Positions 25,564-34,038 of a stretch of 64,000 bases of DNA are shown in pieces. The first letter of the stretch is position 1. Each line of letters opens with the position of its first letter. Origin of the DNA: Rugamonas sp. A1-17. Its GTDB lineage: Bacteria > Pseudomonadota > Gammaproteobacteria > Burkholderiales > Burkholderiaceae_D. A model generated the notes under the pieces. That model had not been told where the DNA came from. It was given only the letters and a program-made list of their open reading frames with translations, and made no database searches. The stretch is taken from assembly GCA_025548565.1 (NCBI GenBank), contig JAJLPB010000014.1, positions 124,001 through 188,000 of the forward strand, given 5' to 3'. The position numbers and the translations under genes were made by a program.

Positions 25564-26384
25564 TGCGCCGCGCCCAGCCCTGGCTGGGCACCCTGGTCGA
25601 TATCACGGCGGACGGCGATCCGCAGGCGGAATCGCAGGCGATCGCGTTGGCCTTCGCCGAGGTCGCGCTGGTGCACCGGCTGATGAGTTTTCACGACGCC
25701 GCCAGCGACATCTCGCGCCTGAACCGCGCGGCGCCGGGCGAGCTGCTGGAGCTGCACCCGCACACGTGGCGGGTGCTGCGGCTGGCGGCGCGGATGACGG
25801 AACTGTCGCATGGCCTGTTCAACATCGCCTGCGCGCCGCGCCTGGTGGACTGGCAATGCCTGCCCCGCCCCGGCGCGGCGAACTCCCCGCCGTACCAGCC
25901 GTCGCTGGCGGTGTACCGCTGCGAGCAATCGCCGATGGCCTGCAAGCTGGCGCCGGGATGGGTGGACGTGGGTGGCATCGCCAAGGGTTATGCGGTCGAT
26001 CTCGCGGTCGAGGCCTTGCAGCGCGCCGGCGTCGCCAGCGGCTGCGTCAACGCCGGCGGCGACCTGCGCGCCTTCGGCGAACGTGACTGGCCGGTGGCCG
26101 TGCGCGATCCGCTGGCGCCGCAGCGCATCGGCGCCCAGCTGGTGCTGCGCAATGAAGCGCTGGCGACGTCGGCGTCCTATTTTTCCGCGCGCCGCCACGG
26201 CGGCCGGCAGGTGAGCGCGCTGGTCGACGGCCGCAGCGGCGAGCCGCTGGTGACACCGGCCAGCGTGTCGGTGCGGGCGCCGCGCTGCGACATCGCCGAC
26301 GCGCTGACCAAGGTGGTGCTGGCCAGCGGCGACGCCCGGCATCCGGCGCTGGCCGGATTGCATGCCGCAGCGTTTATAATCTAG
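25560..26384 (+). CDS. ApbE-family FAD:protein FMN transferase
   Basis: A 274-residue ApbE protein with WVDVGGIAKGYAVDLA, VNAGGDLRAFG and a DALTKVVLAS C-terminal region, which are the family's FAD-binding and catalytic blocks. It transfers FMN from FAD to Thr in SGAT motifs of exported proteins, here most likely the protein encoded just upstream. The start codon overlaps the upstream stop (ATGATG at 25560-25565), so the two are translationally coupled. No clear signal peptide is seen at the chosen start, unlike many ApbE proteins. It is distinct from the NosR-linked ApbE at 36.9 kb. Confidence 0.88.
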   Translation: MMRRAQPWLGTLVDITADGDPQAESQAIALAFAEVALVHRLMSFHDAASDISRLNRAAPGELLELHPHTWRVLRLAARMTELSHGLFNIACAPRLVDWQCLPRPGAANSPPYQPSLAVYRCEQSPMACKLAPGWVDVGGIAKGYAVDLAVEALQRAGVASGCVNAGGDLRAFGERDWPVAVRDPLAPQRIGAQLVLRNEALATSASYFSARRHGGRQVSALVDGRSGEPLVTPASVSVRAPRCDIADALTKVVLASGDARHPALAGLHAAAFII

Positions 26385-26387
26385 CCG

Positions 26388-26852
26388 ATGCATACACACC
26401 GTCACCGTCCCCACATCAACCTGCGCGTCGAGCGCTGGCACCGCCGCTGTATCTACGCCAGTTTCGCTGCATTGCTGCTGAGCGGCGCCGCATGGCTGCT
26501 GGCGCGCTACTGCTTCCGTCCTGTCGGCCAGTTCGGCGAAACCGTCAACCCATTGGAACCGTGGTCGATGAAGCTGCATGGCGCCGCCGCGATGGCGATG
26601 CTGTTCTTCCTCGGCAGCCTGATGAACGCGCACATCCGCCGCGCGCTCAAGGCCGGCCGCAATCTGCAGACCGGCTGGGGCATGATAGGCGCGATGGCGC
26701 TGCTGACCGCCAGCGGTTTCGGCCTGTATTATCTCGCGGGCGAAAGCGACCGTCCCGCGTGGTCGGCGATTCATTGGACCATCGGGCTGGCCGCCGCGCT
26801 GCTGTTCGTGCTGCACGTGGTGCTTGGCCGCCGCGCCGTGCACCGGCCCTGA
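26388..26852 (+). CDS. Four-helix membrane protein, possible b-type cytochrome (DUF4405/PepSY-like)
   Basis: A 154-residue integral membrane protein with about four hydrophobic segments (roughly 22-42, 58-80, 93-115, 125-147). His residues lie in or near them (MKLHGAA, NAHIRR, IHWTIG, VLHVVLG), which could ligate haem b. It starts 3 bases after the apbE stop. Small membrane cytochromes of this kind pass electrons to flavinylated periplasmic proteins in other systems, so it may feed the upstream FMN protein. The haem assignment is inference. Confidence 0.7.
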   Translation: MHTHRHRPHINLRVERWHRRCIYASFAALLLSGAAWLLARYCFRPVGQFGETVNPLEPWSMKLHGAAAMAMLFFLGSLMNAHIRRALKAGRNLQTGWGMIGAMALLTASGFGLYYLAGESDRPAWSAIHWTIGLAAALLFVLHVVLGRRAVHRP

Positions 26853-26871
26853 ACGGTTTCAGACCCGGCCG

Positions 26872-27276
26872 TCAGTTGGCCTTGGCCGCGTCGTCCAGAT
26901 TGAGGCCGCTCATCTGCAGCGCGATGGCCAGCGCCGTGTCGGCCGTGGCCAGGTGGGCGTGGAACCACGGCAGCACCAGGCCGACGGCGCTGCGGCAGCT
27001 TTTCAGATCGCTCAGATCCAGTTGACTCAGCTTGCTCAGCACGCGCGCGTGCTGTTCGCGGTGGCTGTGCAGGGCCGGATAGTCGATCGCCTCCATCAGC
27101 GTTTCCTCGTGGCGGAAGTCGGCCTCCAGGCAGTCCACCAATTGCTCCAGCCCGGCGGCGAAGTCTTCGTCCTTGCTGTGCATGAGCGTCTTGATCTGCT
27201 CGGCCAGCGCCTCGTGCGCCTCGTCGAACAGCGGTATGCCCAGCGCCATGTCCGGGGTCCAGCCGGTTTCTTCCAT
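26872..27276 (-). CDS. Bacteriohaemerythrin-like O2/NO-binding protein
   Basis: A 134-residue hemerythrin-domain protein (MEETGWTPDMALGIPLFDEAHEAL). Candidate di-iron ligands are H21, E57, H72, H76, H108 and D113. The position expected to be His in the HFxxEE motif is Asp53 (ADFRHEETLM). The start at 27276 has AAAGAGG upstream and fits the family's usual N-terminus. Such proteins bind O2 or NO and may deliver or sense it. An FNR-like box lies about 85 bases upstream, in keeping with oxygen-responsive expression. It is transcribed away from the flavin cluster and downstream of the GGDEF-EAL gene. Confidence 0.87.
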   Translation of the reverse strand: MEETGWTPDMALGIPLFDEAHEALAEQIKTLMHSKDEDFAAGLEQLVDCLEADFRHEETLMEAIDYPALHSHREQHARVLSKLSQLDLSDLKSCRSAVGLVLPWFHAHLATADTALAIALQMSGLNLDDAAKAN

Positions 27277-27354
27277 GATATGCCTCTTTGTGGTTCGGGC
27301 CGGCGCAGGCTGCGCCGCCAACCATGACTATGGGCGGTTGGCGCGGCCAAATCC

Positions 27355-27368
27355 ATGATACAGATCAA
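27355..27368. promoter_or_regulatory. FNR-type box upstream of the haemerythrin gene
   Basis: ATGATACAGATCAA matches the FNR/DNR consensus TTGAT-N4-ATCAA except at one outer base. It lies 79-92 bases upstream of the haemerythrin start codon, in the gap after the GGDEF-EAL gene. Confidence 0.5.
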
Positions 27369-27385
27369 ATAATCCGGGGCTGCCC

Positions 27386-29617
27386 TCACTGGAGCGCGGC
27401 GCGCTCCGCCATGCCGGTGCACTGGGCCAGCCACGCGCGGAACTGGTCGGCGGGCAGCGGCCGGCCGTACAGGTAGCCCTGGTAGCGGTGGCAGCCGGAC
27501 TGCTCCAGCAGCGCAGCCTGCTCGGCGGTTTCCACGCCCTCGGCGATGACGTCCAGGCCCAGGCTGCGGGAAATGGCGATGATGGTCAGCACGATGGCCT
27601 GGTCGCTGCTGTCGCTGGCCAGGTCGCGCACGAAGGAGCGGTCGATCTTCAGCTGGCTCAGCGGCAAGCGCTTCAGGTACTGCAGCGACGAGTAGCCGGT
27701 GCCGAAGTCGTCCAGCGAGAAGCGCACGCCGAGGCGGCGCAACTGCTGCATGATGTCGATGGTTTCCTCTATATTCTCCAGCAACATGCCCTCGGTCAGC
27801 TCCAGCTTGAGCAGCGCCGGGTCGACGCCATGGCGCTCCAACGCGGCCCGCACCTGCTCGCAGAAATCGCGCTGGTGGAACTGGGCGGCGCTGACATTGA
27901 CCGCCATCACCAGATGCGCCATGCCCGGCTCGTTTCGCCACTGCCGCAGCTGGGCGCAGGCCGTGTCGATCACCCACTGCCCGATCGGCACGATCAGGCC
28001 GGTCTCCTCGGCCAACGGGATGAAGCTGTCCGGCGCCATGAAGCCGCGGTCGGCCAGGCGCCAGCGGATCAGCGCCTCGGCGCCGATGGGCCTGCCCGCC
28101 CCGTTCACCTGGACCTGGTAGTACAGCTCGAACTGCTGCTCGAGGATGGCGCGGCGCAGCGCTTCCTCCAGCCGCGCCCGGCTGCTGATGCTGTCCTGCA
28201 TTTTCTGGTCGAAGAAGCGCATGCCGTTGCGGCCGGTCTGCTTGGCCTGGTACATGGCGATGTCGGCCTGCATCAGCAACTCCTCCGGCTGCGCCGGCCA
28301 ACCGTCATGGAACAAGGTCACGCCCATGCTCGGCGTGCTGTGGCACTGGTGCGCGCCCAGCGTGTACGGCCGGTTCAACTCGCCCAGGATCTTGGCGGCC
28401 ACCGCCTCGGCGTGCGCCACCGCGCCCGGCTCGTCGCAGCCCAGCCCTTCCAGCAGCACGACAAACTCGTCGCCGCCCAGGCGCGCCACCGTGTCGCCCT
28501 GCCGCAGGCAAGCCTGCAGGCGGGCGCCGACCTGTTGCAGCAGCAGGTCGCCGATGTTGTGGCCCAGCGTGTCGTTGAGCGTCTTGAAATTGTCGAGGTC
28601 GATGAACATCAGGGCGCCGTAGCGGTCGTGCAGCTTGCTCGCGTCCAGCGCCTGGCGCAGCCGCTCCAGCAGCATGCGGCGGTTGGGCAGGCGGGTCAGC
28701 GGATCGTAGAACGCCAGGGTGCGGATGGCGTCGCTGGCGGCCTTGCTCAGGGTGATGTCGCTCAGCCCCGCGACATAGTTGCTGATGTGGCCCTCCTGGT
28801 CGCGCACCGCCGCGATGCTCAGGTGCTCGGGATAGACCTCGCCGTTCTTGCGGCGGTTCCATATCTCGCCGGCCCAGCTGCCATGCTCGGCGATCGCGGA
28901 CCACATGCCCCTGTAAAAGTCGGCATCGTGGCGGCCCGAGCTGAGCATGCGCGGCGTGCGGCCCACCGCCTCCGCCATCGTGTAGCCGGTGATGCGGGTG
29001 AACGCCTGGTTGACCTTGAGGATCACGCCGTGGCTGTCGGTCACCATCAAGCCCTCGGACGATTCGAAGGCGATGGCGGCGATGCGCAGGTCGGCGTCGG
29101 CCACATGGCGCTCGGTGATGTCCTCGTGCACCACCAGCGCGCCCTGCCAGTTGTGCGCCATCGGCGACACCGTCATGCGGAACCAGCGCTGCCGGGCCGC
29201 CGTATGGCTGGGGTACTCCATCTGGAATTGCCGGCTGCGCCCCGCCAGCACCGCGCTGATGCCGGCCTCGGCCTTGACGCCGCCGTCCTCGTCCAGGCCC
29301 TCGGCCGCGCGGCAGGCGGCCAGGTAGTCGCCGCCGATGTCCGGCGTCAGCATCGCCTGGCCCGGCAGCGGCCGCAGCTGGCCGCTCTGGCGCCAGGCGA
29401 CGTTGACGGCCAGCACCGCACCATCCCTGGCCAGCACGCCGATCTGTTCGGGCAGCGCGTCGAACACGGCGCAGGCGGCGTCCAGGCAGGCGCCGTCCAG
29501 CCCCGGCGCCGCCGGCCGCAACGCCACCGACAACGCCCCCTCCGGCGTGGTGCAGGAAAAATCGCAACGCGCGCCATCCGCGCGCGACGTGGCTCGTGGT
29601 CTCTGGTGGTGGGTCAT
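27386..29617 (-). CDS. PAS-GGDEF-EAL cyclic di-GMP turnover protein
   Basis: A 743-residue cytoplasmic-type protein with no membrane segment. An N-terminal PAS-like region (about 35-150) is followed by a second PAS domain (AAIAFESSEGLMVTDSHGVILKVNQAF) with PAC. Then come GGDEF (RLGGDEFVVLLEG) and EAL (IGAEALIRW, later FSLDDFGTGYSSLQYLK). Both catalytic signatures look intact, so it could make or break c-di-GMP. The ATG start at 29617 has a GAGG-type site; a TTG at 29662 is possible. A perfect FNR box lies upstream, so expression may rise when oxygen falls. Confidence 0.9.
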   Translation of the reverse strand: MTHHQRPRATSRADGARCDFSCTTPEGALSVALRPAAPGLDGACLDAACAVFDALPEQIGVLARDGAVLAVNVAWRQSGQLRPLPGQAMLTPDIGGDYLAACRAAEGLDEDGGVKAEAGISAVLAGRSRQFQMEYPSHTAARQRWFRMTVSPMAHNWQGALVVHEDITERHVADADLRIAAIAFESSEGLMVTDSHGVILKVNQAFTRITGYTMAEAVGRTPRMLSSGRHDADFYRGMWSAIAEHGSWAGEIWNRRKNGEVYPEHLSIAAVRDQEGHISNYVAGLSDITLSKAASDAIRTLAFYDPLTRLPNRRMLLERLRQALDASKLHDRYGALMFIDLDNFKTLNDTLGHNIGDLLLQQVGARLQACLRQGDTVARLGGDEFVVLLEGLGCDEPGAVAHAEAVAAKILGELNRPYTLGAHQCHSTPSMGVTLFHDGWPAQPEELLMQADIAMYQAKQTGRNGMRFFDQKMQDSISSRARLEEALRRAILEQQFELYYQVQVNGAGRPIGAEALIRWRLADRGFMAPDSFIPLAEETGLIVPIGQWVIDTACAQLRQWRNEPGMAHLVMAVNVSAAQFHQRDFCEQVRAALERHGVDPALLKLELTEGMLLENIEETIDIMQQLRRLGVRFSLDDFGTGYSSLQYLKRLPLSQLKIDRSFVRDLASDSSDQAIVLTIIAISRSLGLDVIAEGVETAEQAALLEQSGCHRYQGYLYGRPLPADQFRAWLAQCTGMAERAALQ

Positions 29618-29653
29618 GAGTAGCCTCGATACAAGACAGTTTCCGCAAGGATA

Positions 29654-29667
29654 CTGATCCAAATCAA
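29654..29667. promoter_or_regulatory. FNR-type box upstream of the GGDEF-EAL gene (one mismatch)
   Basis: CTGATCCAAATCAA matches TTGAT-N4-ATCAA with a single outer mismatch. It lies 8 bases from the perfect box, so the two form a pair upstream of the PAS-GGDEF-EAL gene. Confidence 0.5.
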
Positions 29668-29675
29668 CAAAAGAT

Positions 29676-29689
29676 TTGATTCATATCAA
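29676..29689. promoter_or_regulatory. Perfect FNR-consensus box upstream of the GGDEF-EAL gene
   Basis: TTGATTCATATCAA is an exact TTGAT-N4-ATCAA palindrome. Its centre is about 66 bases upstream of the GGDEF-EAL start codon, and it overlaps the stop codon of the preceding hybrid kinase gene. Position and exact match make an FNR/Anr/Dnr-family regulator the likely ligand. Confidence 0.65.
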
Positions 29690-31902
29690 TTTTCAGCGAC
29701 GCCGTCCGGCACGCCGGCGCCGCCCCAGCGCAGCACCATGGCATGGAACTGGGCCGCGCTGAACGGCTTGCTCAGGTAATCGTCCATGCCAGCGGCGACG
29801 CAGCGTTCGCGGTCGCCCTCGATGACGCTGGCCGTCAGCGCCACCACCGGCGTGCGGGCCAGGCCCTCGGCCGCCTCGTGCGCGCGCCAGCGGCGGCAGG
29901 CGTCGTAGCCGTCCAACACCGGCATCATGCAATCCATCAGCACCAGGTCGTAGCGCCGCGCGGCCAACGCGTCGAGCGCCTGCTGGCCATCCGGCGCCTC
30001 GTCCACTTGCCAGCCCTGGCGGACGAGCAGCACGCGCGCGAGTTGGCGGTTCATCTCGTTGTCCTCCGCCACCAGGATGCGGCGCTGCGACATGCTGACC
30101 TCGGCCGGCGGCGCGGCCGGCGCGGCCGCTGCGCCGCCGGGGGCCAGCCGCACCGGCAGGTCGATGGCGAAGCGGGCGCCGGCGCCGGACTGGCTGGTGC
30201 AGGTGATGTGTCCGCCCATCAGTTCCAGCAGGCGCTTGCAGATCGCCAGGCCCAGGCCGGTGCCGCCGTACTGGGCGCTGATGGTGCTGTCGGCCTGCGT
30301 GTAGGGCTCGAACAACCGCGCCTGCGCCGCCTCCGAGATGCCGATGCCCTGGTCGCTGACGGCGTAGCGCAGGCGCCACAGGCCGGTCTGCTGGCCATCG
30401 ACCTCGGCGCTGTACGCCAGCGCGATCGCACCGGACGGGCTGAACTTGATGGCGTTGCTGAGCAGGTTGCCCAGCACCTGCCGCAGGCGCGCGGCGTCGC
30501 CCCGCACCCACAACGGCCCGGTGCCGGCGCTGACCTCCAGCCGCAGCCCCTTGCGCTCGGCGGCCGCGCGGTGCAGCGCGATCACCTGCTCGAGCTGCGC
30601 GGCCGGGTCGAACGGTTGCTGCTCCAGCTGCATATGGCCGGATTCGATCTTGGAAAAATCCAGCACCTCGTTGATGATGTGGGTCAGTTCGCCGATGCCG
30701 AGGCAGACGTTCTGCGCATAGCCACGCTGCACCGGGTCCAGTCCGGTCTCCAGCAGCAGCTCGGCCATGCCGGCCACGCCGCCCATCGGCGTGCGGATCT
30801 CGTGGCTCATCATGGCCAGGAAGCGCGACTTGGCCAGATTGGCGGCGTCGGCCTGGCGCTGCAGCGCCTGCGCCTGTTCGGCGTCGCGCGCGCGCCGGGC
30901 CAGCAGGCGCCCCACCAGCCAGAACGCCGCCAGCAGGCCCAGCGTGCCGACCAGGGCGACCGCCGCCAGCAGCTTCAGGTTGCGCCACCAGCCCGCCAGC
31001 AACAAGTCCTCGGTGATGGTGGCGTTGATGATCAGCGGATAGTTGTGCACCCTGCGCACCGCGCCCATGCGCAGCACCGGGCGCAGGTTGTCGACCACGC
31101 GCGGCGCGCGGGTGATGCGCACGTCGGCGTCCAGCCCGGCGCTGATGACCGCCTGGGTGACCCCGGTGGCGACCCTGGTTCCCATCAGGTTTTCCGCCTG
31201 CGGCCAGCGCGCCATCAGCGTGTAGTCGTCGCGGTACAGCGAGACCGACGCGTGCTGGCCCAGGCTGACGCGCCGGAAATAGTCGACGAAGAAGTCCACC
31301 GAGATGCCCACCAACGCCACGCCGGCGAAGCTGCCGTCGGCGTGGTTGAGGCGGCGGCTCAGGTAGTACACCCAGCGGTCCGTGACCTTGTTGCGCACCG
31401 GTACGCTGATGAACGGCGCCGCGCTGGCATGGTCGCGATGCCAGATGAAATAGTCGCGCTCCGTTACGTTGACCGCCGGCGCCGGATACGCGCGGCTGAA
31501 GTTGAGCAGCTCGCCATGGGCGTCGATCAGGCTGACGACATCCACATGGCGCAGGCCGGCGCCGAGGTCGCGCATGGTCTGGTACTGCGGCCGCGCGCGC
31601 AGCGCCGCGCCGCCGTCGTCGCCGCGCAGCAGCGCCTGCGCGGCGTCGGCGGTCCTGTCCAGCACCTCGAAGCCGGACGCCATGTTCTGCGCCGTGGTCT
31701 CCGCCAGCATCAGCGAGAGATTGCCCAGCCCCTCGCGCCAGTCGTCGATCTCGTGTCCGCGCAGGACGTAGCCGACGCCAAACGTGGTGACGGCCAGCAG
31801 CAGCAACAGCGAGGCGCCGATCAACGCCAGCGCCCGCCTGGCCTCAGGCAAGCCGCGCAACCATGCACGGGGCGAATAGCGCGCCAGCGACCAGCGTGTC
31901 AT
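29686..31902 (-). CDS. Hybrid sensor histidine kinase with PDC sensor and REC domain
   Basis: A 738-residue membrane kinase. A first helix (about 25-48) and a PDC/dCache-like extracytoplasmic domain (to about 300, with YYLSRRLNHADGSFAGVALVGI) are followed by a second helix and HisKA (FLAMMSHEIRTPMGGVAGMAELL). HATPase (NLLSNAIKFSP, DQGIGISE, GTGLGLAICKRLLELMGGH) and REC (VLMDCMMPVLDGYDAC) complete it. It is the third gene of a three-gene operon: its ATG overlaps the HPt gene stop (ATGA). The set of kinase, HPt and hybrid kinase looks like a self-contained phosphorelay. A final response regulator may be encoded nearby. Confidence 0.92.
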   Translation of the reverse strand: MTRWSLARYSPRAWLRGLPEARRALALIGASLLLLLAVTTFGVGYVLRGHEIDDWREGLGNLSLMLAETTAQNMASGFEVLDRTADAAQALLRGDDGGAALRARPQYQTMRDLGAGLRHVDVVSLIDAHGELLNFSRAYPAPAVNVTERDYFIWHRDHASAAPFISVPVRNKVTDRWVYYLSRRLNHADGSFAGVALVGISVDFFVDYFRRVSLGQHASVSLYRDDYTLMARWPQAENLMGTRVATGVTQAVISAGLDADVRITRAPRVVDNLRPVLRMGAVRRVHNYPLIINATITEDLLLAGWWRNLKLLAAVALVGTLGLLAAFWLVGRLLARRARDAEQAQALQRQADAANLAKSRFLAMMSHEIRTPMGGVAGMAELLLETGLDPVQRGYAQNVCLGIGELTHIINEVLDFSKIESGHMQLEQQPFDPAAQLEQVIALHRAAAERKGLRLEVSAGTGPLWVRGDAARLRQVLGNLLSNAIKFSPSGAIALAYSAEVDGQQTGLWRLRYAVSDQGIGISEAAQARLFEPYTQADSTISAQYGGTGLGLAICKRLLELMGGHITCTSQSGAGARFAIDLPVRLAPGGAAAAPAAPPAEVSMSQRRILVAEDNEMNRQLARVLLVRQGWQVDEAPDGQQALDALAARRYDLVLMDCMMPVLDGYDACRRWRAHEAAEGLARTPVVALTASVIEGDRERCVAAGMDDYLSKPFSAAQFHAMVLRWGGAGVPDGVAEN

Positions 31903-32264
31903 CGGTCATCCTCCACGCCATCGTAGCGGGCCATGCTGAGGGCCACCTCGTCCATGACCTGGCCGCACAGCGGCGCCAGCCCGGCATCCGGCGCCGGCGC
32001 CACGCCGGCGCGCGCCTGCCGTTCCAGCGCCTGCAACAGCGCGCTCAGCCGCTCGGCCCCCACCAGCACCGTCATGCCCTTGAGCGCATGGCTGGCGGCG
32101 GCGATCGCGGCCGGACTTCCCAGCCGCAGGGCCTGCTCCAGCCTGGCCTGCAACGGCGGCGCGTGGTCGAGGAAGGTTTGCGCCAGCGCGCGGAAGGTCT
32201 GCAGGTCGGCGCCCGCGGCCTGCCACAGCACGCCCGGGGCGGTGACGCGGTAGGCGCTGCTCAT
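31899..32264 (-). CDS. Stand-alone HPt phosphotransfer protein
   Basis: A 121-residue all-helical protein with the Hpt motif around H59 (AASHALKGMTVLVGAERLSALLQALE). Such proteins receive phosphate from a receiver domain and pass it to another. Four-base ATGA overlaps join it to the kinase gene upstream and to the hybrid kinase gene downstream, so all three proteins are made together in set ratios. The family call is strong; the phosphate route is inferred. Confidence 0.88.
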   Translation of the reverse strand: MSSAYRVTAPGVLWQAAGADLQTFRALAQTFLDHAPPLQARLEQALRLGSPAAIAAASHALKGMTVLVGAERLSALLQALERQARAGVAPAPDAGLAPLCGQVMDEVALSMARYDGVEDDR

Positions 32265-33940
32265 GCGGCCTCCCGATGGTTGCCGCCGTCCGGCTCCTGG
32301 CGCTGCGCCGGCAGTTCGACCATGAACACCGCGCCGCTGCCGTCGCTTTTCCGCAGGCGCAGGAGGCCGCGCATCAGCGCCGCCAGACGCAAGGCGATCG
32401 CCAGGCCGAGGCCGGCGCCGTCCTTGGGACGGCTGGCCGTGTCGTCGGCCTGCGAGAAGTTTTCAAAGATGGCGCGGCGCATGGCCTCCGGCACGCCGGG
32501 CCCGGTGTCGCGCACCTCGCAGCGCAGGCCGCCGCCCGGACCGGGCGCCACGCGCAACAGCACCGAGCCGGCCGTGGTGGCGGCGATCGCGTTGAGCAGC
32601 AGGATGTCGAGAATGCGCAGCAGCTTGGCGCGGTCGCACGGCCACACGGCGGGCAGGCCGGCCTCCATCTGCGCGTTCAGCGCCAGGCCCTTGAGCGCGG
32701 CCGCCTCGCGGTGGCGCGACAGCGCCAGCTGCGGCAGATCGGCCATCACCATCGGCTCGACCACCAGCGGCTCGCGCCCGGACTCCAGCGCGCTCAGCTC
32801 CAGTACCGCTTCGACCAGGGCCAGCAGCCGCAAGCCGCTGCGGTGGATGGCGTCGGCAAAACCGCCGGCGCGGCTGGCGCCCATTTCAATCTGCAGCAGT
32901 TCGGAGTAGCCGAGGATGCCGTTCAGCGGCGTGCGCAATTCGTGCGACATATTGGCCAGGAAGCGCGACTTGGCCAGGTTGGCCGCCACCGCGCGCGCCC
33001 TGCTCCTGATGAGCTGGCCGAACAGGACGTGCAGGCCCAGCGTGCACAACAGGATCACCGTGGTGGCGCCCGCCGCCAGCACCAGCGTACGCTGGCGCCC
33101 GGCGTCGTAGTGCACCATGCTCTCCCGCAGGTCGATGCCGACCAGCACATACAGCGGGAAGCGCTCCAGCCGCTGAAAGGCGTAAACCCGGTCGCGGCCG
33201 TCGACCGGGCCGGGGGCGATGGTCGTGCCCTGGCGCTGGGCGCGCATGGCGGCAAACAGCGCGCTGGCGGAGATATCCTGGCCGAGGCTGTCGTCCTTGC
33301 CGACCCGGCGCACCCGCATGACGCCGTCCGCGCCGACCAGCGCGATCGAGCCCTGGCGGCCGACGTCGATGTCCCGGTACAGGCCGGTGAAATACTGCGG
33401 ATCCATGGACGCCACCACCACGCCGCGGAAGCGGCCGTCGGGATAGTTGATGCGCCGCGTCAGCTGCAGCGACCACTTGTTCGACACCCGCCCGAGGATG
33501 GGCTTGCTGATGAACAGCAGGCCTTCATCATTGTCCATATGAACCCGGATATGCTCGCGGTCGGCCACGTTGGTGGACTTGAACGGCAAGCTCGACAAAA
33601 CGACATCCCCGTGCTCGTCGACGATGCTGAATTGATTGAAGATGTCGGCCGGCCCCAGGCCGTCCTGCAGCTCGCGCTTGATATCGAGCCGCGTGCCCTC
33701 CGCCTCGTAGCGGTGGCGCAGGAAAATCACCGCCTGGTCGGCCGCTTCCAGCGTGCGCGCCGCGTGCTCGTTGAACAGGCGGCCCAGCGCCTGGGCGTCG
33801 CGGCGCGCATCGGCGACCTGCAAGCGCTTCGATTCATCGAGCTGATGCAGAGTCAAGGCCCAGCCGCCGGCAGCCAGCAGCAGAGCGATGCTCCACAACA
33901 GCCAGCGCACGTCGAACCGCCCCGCGACTTTCTGCCACAT
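32261..33940 (-). CDS. Sensor histidine kinase with PDC-type sensor
   Basis: A 559-residue inner-membrane kinase. A helix near residues 12-32, a PDC-like sensor domain (GLLFISKPILGRVSNKWSLQLTRR, YAFQRLERFPLYVLVGID) and a second helix near 290-312 lead to HisKA (FLANMSHELRTPLNGILGYSELL) and HATPase (NAIAATTAGSV, DTGPGVPEAMRRAIFENF, GAGLGLAIALRLAALM). It is the first gene of the phosphorelay operon and has no receiver of its own. Its sensor domain resembles that of the third gene, so the two kinases may detect related signals. Confidence 0.92.
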   Translation of the reverse strand: MWQKVAGRFDVRWLLWSIALLLAAGGWALTLHQLDESKRLQVADARRDAQALGRLFNEHAARTLEAADQAVIFLRHRYEAEGTRLDIKRELQDGLGPADIFNQFSIVDEHGDVVLSSLPFKSTNVADREHIRVHMDNDEGLLFISKPILGRVSNKWSLQLTRRINYPDGRFRGVVVASMDPQYFTGLYRDIDVGRQGSIALVGADGVMRVRRVGKDDSLGQDISASALFAAMRAQRQGTTIAPGPVDGRDRVYAFQRLERFPLYVLVGIDLRESMVHYDAGRQRTLVLAAGATTVILLCTLGLHVLFGQLIRSRARAVAANLAKSRFLANMSHELRTPLNGILGYSELLQIEMGASRAGGFADAIHRSGLRLLALVEAVLELSALESGREPLVVEPMVMADLPQLALSRHREAAALKGLALNAQMEAGLPAVWPCDRAKLLRILDILLLNAIAATTAGSVLLRVAPGPGGGLRCEVRDTGPGVPEAMRRAIFENFSQADDTASRPKDGAGLGLAIALRLAALMRGLLRLRKSDGSGAVFMVELPAQRQEPDGGNHREAA

Positions 33941-34038
33941 CCTGCCTCCACGCCTGAGAATTACTCAACGGAAAATTCTGGTATGGAACGATGCTGCCCG
34001 AAACTCAAATATTTGTCAAATTCAATTAATTCGTTGGA

